A DNA stretch of 58,307 bases from Lacrimispora amygdalina (GTDB taxonomy: Bacteria; Bacillota; Clostridia; Lachnospirales; Lachnospiraceae), in assembly GCF_003432035.1 (NCBI RefSeq), contig NZ_QOHO01000008.1:1-58307 (forward strand), given 5' to 3'. The first letter of the stretch is position 1. Each line of letters opens with the position of its first letter. Position numbers and translations under genes: made by a program. Positions 54,739-58,307 of this stretch are shown in pieces. The notes below the pieces were generated by a model. The model was not told the origin of the DNA. It made no database searches and was given only the letters and a program-made list of their open reading frames with translations.

Positions 54739-55150
54739 CTATGAATGGCCTCGTACCAGTTCGGTCACCGCTCCTGCGGCGTATTCAGCTTCTTCCAAAG
54801 TATTATACCAGCCAAAACTAAACCGTATGGTTCCCTGAGGGTAAGTTCCCGGTGTAGGTGTGCTTCCGGTGCACAATGCAAGCCGCAGCGTACCTGTATA
54901 CCGTATTCATGTTCCAGCCGGTATGCCGCATTGTCTCCAAATGAGAAAAACTCCCTGTCCCGCCTAAAACAAGCGGTTCCATTTGGGCTGCAAACGAATC
55001 CGTCATCAGAAAACCGCCGATTCCGTACATGGAATCCTTTCAAACAAAACTCCGATCTGCGCCAGCTGGGTCAACGGTCTTATGACAGCATTATGTTCGA
55101 ATGAACCCGGATCCATGCATGCACCGGTGATTTTGTCTCTTTGCTCCGGT
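54739..55150 (-). pseudogene. Decayed cysteine desulfurase (class V aminotransferase) remnant
   Basis: Fragments of one family appear in order but in different frames. At about 55020-55150 a piece reads FEHNAVIRPLTQLAQIGVLFERIPC, the segment before the PLP site (given in parts). At about 54930-55030 another reads YGIGGFLMTDSFAAQ, EPLVLGGTGSFSHLETM, typical just after the PLP lysine. At 54739-54910 a third reads YGIQVRCGLHCAPEAH then, in another frame, GTYPQGTIRFSFGWYN and ends LVRGHS. The PLP lysine and two blocks of roughly 90-100 residues are gone and there are frameshifts, so it cannot be active. Such enzymes often neighbour selD and supply selenium. The gap 55150-55416 has no recognisable gene. 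Confidence 0.8.
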
Positions 55151-55416
55151 TTGATCGTCGGAGGACTGGCTCAAAGAACCAATTTATGGCCGGTGGTATC
55201 CAAGATATCTTTCTCTTTAACGAATCTAATTTTGAACCTGACGATCGGCGATTACTTTACGCCAGGCTTTTTCCCACAACCGGTTGCACACAAAGATAGG
55301 GAAAATTGCTGTGATTACAGGATTGGCTGTATTGCTTATCCTGTCAGTTAATAATTCTGCGTCCATAAATGAAAAATTCAGAAAAAGCTTCCATATGAAA
55401 ATAATAGATGTTCTTT

Positions 55417-55893
55417 TTAATTTTTATTCTGGCTGCATTTAACAGCATCAATAGCAAGAACCACCATCAGTGCTAAAAGAGCATCCTGTTCTTCAGCCAC
55501 ATCAATGATATAAGTATCCGTTAAGCGTAACAGCTGTTTTTCTATCTGTGCCACAACCCCGCCCTCTCTGGAATATATGGAATAATCCCATTCAAAAAAA
55601 TCTCCTTTTACCTCCCACCCATTACAGTCGATGTTAAATGAGGGCCTGAAAAAAGTAAATTCTTTTGTTATTGTGCCAACTGTTTCACCGTTTATAATGA
55701 TATAAAACCGGGGAAGAAACGTGAATATCTGCTCTTTTAAAGTTGCCAGATGACTGCCGTTTCTGTCATAGATTTCCAATTTGTGTCCCCAGGCAGGTTT
55801 TCCGCTGACTGTAAAAACAGGACTGCCAGCCTCGTCATAGATGTCATAACTGTCAAACCAGGAAAAAAAGCGTTGTTTGAACATTAATTTCAT
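55417..55893 (-). CDS. LURP-one-related (Tubby-C-like) protein
   Basis: A 158-residue protein of the LURP-one-related / YxjI type, a Tubby-like beta-barrel with a buried helix. Repeating beta segments are visible: YDIYDEAGSPVFTVSGK, HKLEIYDRNGSHLATLKEQ, FLPRFYIIINGETVGTITKEF, WDYSIYSREGGVVAQIEKQ, and a C-terminal hydrophobic helix in ALLALMVVLAIDAV. Function is unknown; plant relatives are defence-linked and some bind lipids. It lies just upstream of the decayed desulfurase on the same strand. Confidence 0.85.
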   Translation of the reverse strand: MKLMFKQRFFSWFDSYDIYDEAGSPVFTVSGKPAWGHKLEIYDRNGSHLATLKEQIFTFLPRFYIIINGETVGTITKEFTFFRPSFNIDCNGWEVKGDFFEWDYSIYSREGGVVAQIEKQLLRLTDTYIIDVAEEQDALLALMVVLAIDAVKCSQNKN

Positions 55894-55937
55894 AGTTTCG
55901 TCTCCTTTTATGCTTTGTCGGTCACTTTCATAAATTT

Positions 55938-56561
55938 CTACAGCTTTCTCTCACACCATTCCCCCAGCACACATTCCCCGCACTTAGCCTTCCTGGCTGT
56001 GCAGATCTCTCTCCCATGATAAATCAGCTGAAAGTTAATCCGGTTCCAATGTTCCTCAGGCAAAACCTTCTGAAGCTCCAGTTCCACTTTTAGCGGATTG
56101 TTCCCTTCTGCCCATCCCAGCCGTCTGGATATCCGGAATACATGGGTATCTACGGTAACTCCCGGAATATCATACGCATCGGCAAGAAACAGGGTGGCTG
56201 TCTTCCTTCCCACTCCTGCCAGCTTTAACAGCTCTTCCATATCTGCCGGTACCTCACCGTCATATTCATTTACGATCTGAGTACAGCATTTCTTTAAATT
56301 CCTTGCTTTATTCTTATAAAGGCCAATGGAACGGATAGAAGCTTCAATTTCTTCCAGAGGTGCATGGGCAAGCTGGTCAGCAGTCTGAAACCGTCTGCAA
56401 AAGTCAGGCAATACCTCTTCCACCTGCTTATCCGTACTCTGGGCGCTGAGCATAATGGCTGCAAGCAGCTGCCAGGGCTGATCGTGATAGAATCCTTCTT
56501 TTGTCACTCCGTATATTTCATCCAGCTTCTTAAGAATTGCTCCAGTTTTTTCTTCTGTCAT
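55938..56561 (-). CDS. nth: Endonuclease III
   Basis: DNA glycosylase/AP lyase for oxidised pyrimidines. The 207-residue protein has the helix-hairpin-helix LLKLAGVGRKTATLF (about residues 105-119, catalytic Lys in it), the catalytic Asp in VTVDTHVFRIS (about 132-142) and a 4Fe-4S cluster with Cys spacing CTARKAKCGECVLGEWC near the end. AAAGGAC lies before ATG 56561; an ATG 7 codons upstream is less likely. It follows an EndoQ-like gene, so two base-repair enzymes are adjacent. Confidence 0.95.
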   Translation of the reverse strand: MTEEKTGAILKKLDEIYGVTKEGFYHDQPWQLLAAIMLSAQSTDKQVEEVLPDFCRRFQTADQLAHAPLEEIEASIRSIGLYKNKARNLKKCCTQIVNEYDGEVPADMEELLKLAGVGRKTATLFLADAYDIPGVTVDTHVFRISRRLGWAEGNNPLKVELELQKVLPEEHWNRINFQLIYHGREICTARKAKCGECVLGEWCERKL

Positions 56562-56593
56562 CTGTTGTAGTCCTTTCCACATGTTTTACCAGC

Positions 56594-57832
56594 TTAGACC
56601 TCATCAGGATCAAACAGCTTTATTATTCCGTATTCCCCGTCATACCCTGGTATCCGCTTCACTTTCCCCTGCCGGAGCCGGCTGACTCCTTCTGCAATCA
56701 GCGGGTCCGATATCCGTCTGATATCTTCCGGAGGTACCTCCCTTAAGATTTCAAACTCAGATCCCAGTCCCCGCAGCAGTTCAAAATACTGATTCTGAAC
56801 CTTTTTGCTTGCGGCGGAATACCCAAGACAGGCAGCGATCACCTCCGGCAGCGGTACCAGACTTTCAAAGGGTTTGCCCTGTGGAAGTACAAAGCCCTCT
56901 TCCCTGTCGGAAAGCTGCATAATCCGATGAGATACTCCCATGGTCAGATTCCCGCCGCAGACCGGGCACTTACCGGAATGCTGTTCTGCCTCTGCAGGCG
57001 AAAAACAAATCCCGCATTTTCTATGACCGTCATGGTGGTATTTCCCTTCCTCCGGGAAAAATTCAATGGTTCCCATTAATCCTCTGCCAGTCGTTAAAGC
57101 ACGAGAAAGTCCGTCAAAGGACAGCTCCATGTTTAAAAGACTGGCTTCCCTTCCCAGCTTTGCGGGAGAATGGGCATCGGAGCTGGATATCAGCTGAAAA
57201 CGGTCCAGCGCAGATATCCCCCATATCATAGAAGGATCAGAAGAAAGTCCGGTCTCCAATGTATGTATATGCGGAGTCAGATCCTCAAAACATTCTTCTA
57301 TGGAATCAAAGCCGGAACATGCCCCAAACAGGGAAAAATGAGGCGTCCAGATGTGAGCGGGTATATAAACTGCCCGTGGGTCTGTCTCCAGCATCATTTC
57401 CAGAAGGCCGTGACAGTCAAGGCCTAAGATGGGCCTGCCGTCAGAACGGATATTGCCCACAGTCTCAAGCTTCCCGGAGAGTTTCTCTGCCGTTTCCAGT
57501 CCGGGCAGCAGAAGGAGGCTGTGTACCTTTCTTGTCCTGCCATTTTTTTTATAAATAGAACTGATTTCTCCTGAAACAACAAAACGGGGAATCAGGGTAT
57601 CGGAGGTATTTTCTCCCTCCAGACGGTATTCTGCCTTTAATACATAAAGCCCTTCCTCCGCCGGAATCAGTTTTTCTTTTAATTCTTCCCGCCATGCAGG
57701 GTGTGTAAAATCACCGGTTCCCAGGATCCCGATTCCTTTTCGCCTCGCCCAGAGATCCAGCTGCTCCGGTGTGCAGTCCTTACTGGTTGCCATGGAATAC
57801 CGGGAATGGATATGTAAATCTGCTATGTACAT
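56594..57832 (-). CDS. Endonuclease Q-like DNA repair protein (PHP domain)
   Basis: A 412-residue protein of the EndoQ family, which nicks DNA 5' of deaminated bases in archaea and some bacilli. The PHP metal site starts ADLHIHSRYSMA (residues 3-14), GTGDFTHPAW (about 37) and VVSGEISSIY, ISSSDAHSPAKLG (about 225). A four-Cys zinc finger is CGICF and CPVCGG (about 272-294), and a C-terminal helix-hairpin-helix-like region follows. AGGTGAAAG lies before ATG 57832. It is 12 bases upstream of nth, so a joint role in base-damage repair is plausible. Confidence 0.85.
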   Translation of the reverse strand: MYIADLHIHSRYSMATSKDCTPEQLDLWARRKGIGILGTGDFTHPAWREELKEKLIPAEEGLYVLKAEYRLEGENTSDTLIPRFVVSGEISSIYKKNGRTRKVHSLLLLPGLETAEKLSGKLETVGNIRSDGRPILGLDCHGLLEMMLETDPRAVYIPAHIWTPHFSLFGACSGFDSIEECFEDLTPHIHTLETGLSSDPSMIWGISALDRFQLISSSDAHSPAKLGREASLLNMELSFDGLSRALTTGRGLMGTIEFFPEEGKYHHDGHRKCGICFSPAEAEQHSGKCPVCGGNLTMGVSHRIMQLSDREEGFVLPQGKPFESLVPLPEVIAACLGYSAASKKVQNQYFELLRGLGSEFEILREVPPEDIRRISDPLIAEGVSRLRQGKVKRIPGYDGEYGIIKLFDPDEV

Positions 57833-57865
57833 TCTTTCACCTGCTTTCACAAAGAGAAAGGGGCA

Positions 57866-58282
57866 TTATCTGCCCCTGTGCTTCTCCTTTTTCTTTTGCT
57901 GTTTTTGTTCAAACTTTTGCTGTGCTTTCGCTTCCCTTGCTTCCCGGGATAAAAGTTTCCGCTCCAGTTTTCCTTCTTCCTGCTGCAATTTCAGCGCCTG
58001 CTGGGATTTCGTGCTGATTCCTGTGTTCTGAATCTGCCTGCGCACCTCCCTGAGAATCCGTTTGGGATTCTTACTGCTTACTTTCGCAGCAGCCTCAACA
58101 GCCGGACTAAACCTCAGCCTGTAGTAATTCTTGCGGAGAAATTCATTTACCTCATAATCCTTAGGCTCTGCGCCGAATGTGACCTTGCTTGCAAACAGCT
58201 TTCCATCCGTTTCACGCTCCAGAACGCCTACCCAGAAGGGCTCCTCAAAAAATACTGAAAATCCAACCGAAACCTTGTCCAT
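57866..58282 (-). CDS. yjdF: YjdF family protein (DUF2992)
   Basis: A 138-residue YjdF protein. The N-terminal domain (VSVGFSVFFEEPFWVGVLERE, residues 4-24 in part; ASKVTFGAEPKDYEVNEFL) is conserved, and the last 60 residues are a Lys/Gln/Glu-rich helix (KAQQKFEQKQQKKKEKHRG). In several Firmicutes yjdF genes are preceded by an RNA element that senses azaaromatic compounds; here only 25 bases remain upstream of the gene, so that cannot be checked. AGGAGG precedes the ATG. It may be the first gene of an operon with endoQ and nth. Confidence 0.88.
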   Translation of the reverse strand: MDKVSVGFSVFFEEPFWVGVLERETDGKLFASKVTFGAEPKDYEVNEFLRKNYYRLRFSPAVEAAAKVSSKNPKRILREVRRQIQNTGISTKSQQALKLQQEEGKLERKLLSREAREAKAQQKFEQKQQKKKEKHRGR

Positions 58283-58307
58283 AACAATTCCTCCTAGTAT
58301 AATAATG

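Noticed and set aside
54983-55351. A 122-codon plus-strand open frame over the decayed desulfurase
   Set aside because: It has no ribosome site and no recognisable motif, and desulfurase fragments lie on the other strand.
55226-55366. A 46-codon minus-strand frame beginning MDAELLTDRIS
   Set aside because: No good ribosome site and no family resemblance; likely non-coding decay.

Overview
The window reads as chromosomal DNA of an anaerobic, Gram-positive Firmicute, most probably a Lachnospiraceae-type clostridium. This is inferred from gene content and order (hprK-murB-rapZ-whiA-crh-like, DarA, CarD, a SEC-C-tagged methionine aminopeptidase), strong AGGAGG ribosome binding sites, lipoprotein solute-binding proteins, and a selenium-dependent Stickland-type reductase. 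I ran no database search; all family names rest on motif recognition.

Layout. (1) 0.1-9.9 kb: a pectin/rhamnogalacturonan utilisation cluster with a GH28 polygalacturonase, an unsaturated glycuronyl hydrolase (GH105), a sugar ABC importer (binding lipoprotein plus two permeases), a TIM-barrel sugar isomerase and an esterase. The divergent AraC-type regulator is broken by one in-frame TAA. (2) 10-25 kb: housekeeping genes on the minus strand: pfkA, dnaE, a Crh-like HPr paralogue (Glu at position 15), whiA, rapZ, murB, hprK, uvrC, a DUF1653 protein, a secreted DUF4015-type glycosidase-like lipoprotein, a GNAT acetyltransferase, tag and map. (3) 25-28 kb, plus strand: a DUF1846 protein, a C-GCAxxG-C-C redox protein and a TDT-family transporter. 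(4) 28-38 kb: CarD, the nucleoside catabolism operon deoB-cdd-pdp-deoC, the c-di-AMP receptor DarA, Nudix proteins (one a two-domain fusion), a ferritin-like protein and a MutS2-like ATPase lacking the Smr domain. (5) 38.3-55 kb: a TipA-like regulator, then a compact selenium module. (6) 55.4-58.3 kb: a LURP-one-like protein, nth, an endonuclease Q-like protein and yjdF.

The selenium module is the most interesting part. In transcription order (minus strand) it holds a decayed cysteine desulfurase, selD (with its own in-frame UGA), tRNA-Sec (UCA anticodon), selB, trxB, trxA, grdA (in-frame UGA), grdC, grdD, selA, grdI, grdH (in-frame UGA), a BCCT betaine transporter, and LysR and GntR regulators. 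It carries all dedicated genes for selenocysteine synthesis and decoding next to three selenoprotein genes. The substrate-specific subunits (GrdH/GrdI) sit next to a betaine-type transporter, so the predicted reaction is reductive cleavage of glycine betaine to acetyl phosphate and trimethylamine, with electrons from thioredoxin. A standard gene caller would truncate or split all three selenoproteins. New-looking details are a perfect 19-bp palindrome between the tRNA-Sec promoter and the tRNA 5' end, and the deletion-riddled desulfurase remnant upstream of selD.
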